Shown piece after piece: positions 63,509 through 64,000 of a DNA stretch of 64,000 nucleotides (its first letter is position 1; each line of letters begins with the position of its first letter). Source of the stretch: Methanopyrus sp. SNP6 (lineage in GTDB: Archaea; JAADCQ01; Methanopyri; Methanopyrales; Methanopyraceae); the NCBI RefSeq assembly GCF_002201895.1, contig NZ_CP019436.1, forward strand, positions 791,619-855,618. Reading direction: 5' to 3'. Both the position numbers and the translations under genes were made by a program. Under the pieces are notes generated by a model. The model had not been told where the DNA came from. It ran no database searches and worked only from the letters and a program-made list of their open reading frames with translations.

Positions 63509-64000
63509 GTGAGAAGAGTAGAGATGGAGGGTGTCCCGGAAGTTCTGGGAACCGTCTGTCCACCTCCATCGAAGAGCGGGTCACACCGGGTATTGACCGC
63601 CGCCGCGTTATGTGAAGGGAGTACCGAGCTCCGGAACGTGTTGAATGCGGAAGACGTGCGCGCGACGCTTCGACTTTGTCGAAAATTGGGGGCTGAAATA
63701 GACGTCGACGGTGGGGAGCGGCTCGAGGTGACGGTTTCCGGGTTCGGGGATTCTCCGCGTGTGCCCGAGGACGTCGTAGACTGCGGGAACTCGGGGACTA
63801 CGTTAAGGTTTGGGTGTGGGCTGGCGGGGCTCGTCGGTGGAATAGTGGTCCTGACAGGGGACGATTCCCTCAGGTCCCGTCCCGTCGGGGACCTCCTGGC
63901 GGCGCTCCGCTCCCTGGGTGTGGACGCACGTGGGAGGGTCTGGCGGGGTGAGGAGTATCCTCCGGTGGTGATCTCGGGGCACCCGCTTCGGGAACGCGTC
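63509..64000 (+). CDS. aroA: 3-phosphoshikimate 1-carboxyvinyltransferase, N-terminal part
   Basis: The start is GTG 63509 after GGGGAG; the gene runs off the window end (164 codons visible). PPPSKSGSHRVLTAAALCEG and DCGNSGTTLRFGCGLAG are the phosphate-binding motifs of EPSP synthase; DDSLRSRPVGDLLAALRSLG continues the first domain. It acts in the shikimate pathway. Confidence 0.95.
   Translation, partial: MRRVEMEGVPEVLGTVCPPPSKSGSHRVLTAAALCEGSTELRNVLNAEDVRATLRLCRKLGAEIDVDGGERLEVTVSGFGDSPRVPEDVVDCGNSGTTLRFGCGLAGLVGGIVVLTGDDSLRSRPVGDLLAALRSLGVDARGRVWRGEEYPPVVISGHPLRERV

Overview
This window is from a hyperthermophilic, hydrogenotrophic methanogen, almost certainly Methanopyrus (M. kandleri or a very close relative). 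The evidence is a high-GC chromosome with many GTG/TTG starts and GGGG-type ribosome sites; methanogenesis genes (mch, hdrBC, five methanogenesis-marker genes, cofC, a selenoprotein hydrogenase subunit); archaeal information-processing genes (TFB, PriS, DnaG, FEN-1, fibrillarin); and four tRNA genes that all carry C instead of T at position 8, the signature of the C-to-U tRNA editing known from Methanopyrus.

Layout. 1-440: 3' end of fibrillarin (flpA), then three tandem C/D box guide RNAs. 515-4541: phosphate transport pair, pyrD-pyrK and a GT2 glycosyltransferase. 4599-9537: fen1, a membrane protein, a frameshifted enolase-superfamily gene beside a DUF1611 gene, and a decayed DUF1847 gene. 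9565-13684: hdrB-hdrC and small regulators. 13762-18380: ribL, then the tight operon mmp5-mmp15-mmp17-nifB-mmp7. 18589-20878: two divergent orphan genes. 21173-31685: priS-cofC, purP, thiDN, methyltransferases, a large membrane protein and trm5. 31737-34988: an ABC importer and a TIM-barrel enzyme whose 5' end overlaps another C/D guide RNA. 34989-39260: a gene-poor stretch holding a TnpB relic, a decayed copy of the orphan family at 18589, an unidentified relic, tRNA-Leu, a K+ channel and tRNA-Ser. 39380-55556: mostly minus-strand housekeeping genes (thiL, map, a Lon-like ATPase, dnaG, gap, tfb, a PLP/PP-loop pair, argH). 55693-64000: transglutaminase-like protein, mch, tRNA-Val, a 23S rRNA gene with no 16S or 5S beside it, an orphan gene, tRNA-Leu, vhuD and the start of aroA.

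How the parts fit. HdrBC and VhuD belong to one electron-bifurcating complex although encoded 50 kb apart. The mmp/nifB operon fits assembly of the iron-sulfur machinery that activates methyl-coenzyme M reductase. The RNA side is unusually coherent. Guides in the C/D RNAs at 263-315 and 34180-34228 pair with four closely spaced sites (60611, 60621, 60634, 60648) in the 23S gene of this same window. Several of their box motifs differ from consensus only by C in place of U, which raises the possibility of editing there too.

Most notable findings: (1) vhuD has two in-frame TGA (selenocysteine) codons and a textbook archaeal SECIS just after its stop; (2) a recurrent dyad, AACGTTA-N9-TAACGTT, sits 9-10 nt after the CCA end of every tRNA gene, after 23S rRNA and before some mRNAs; (3) the C/D guide set described above; (4) nifB inside the methanogenesis-marker operon. 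Function calls are from sequence reading only; no database search was run.
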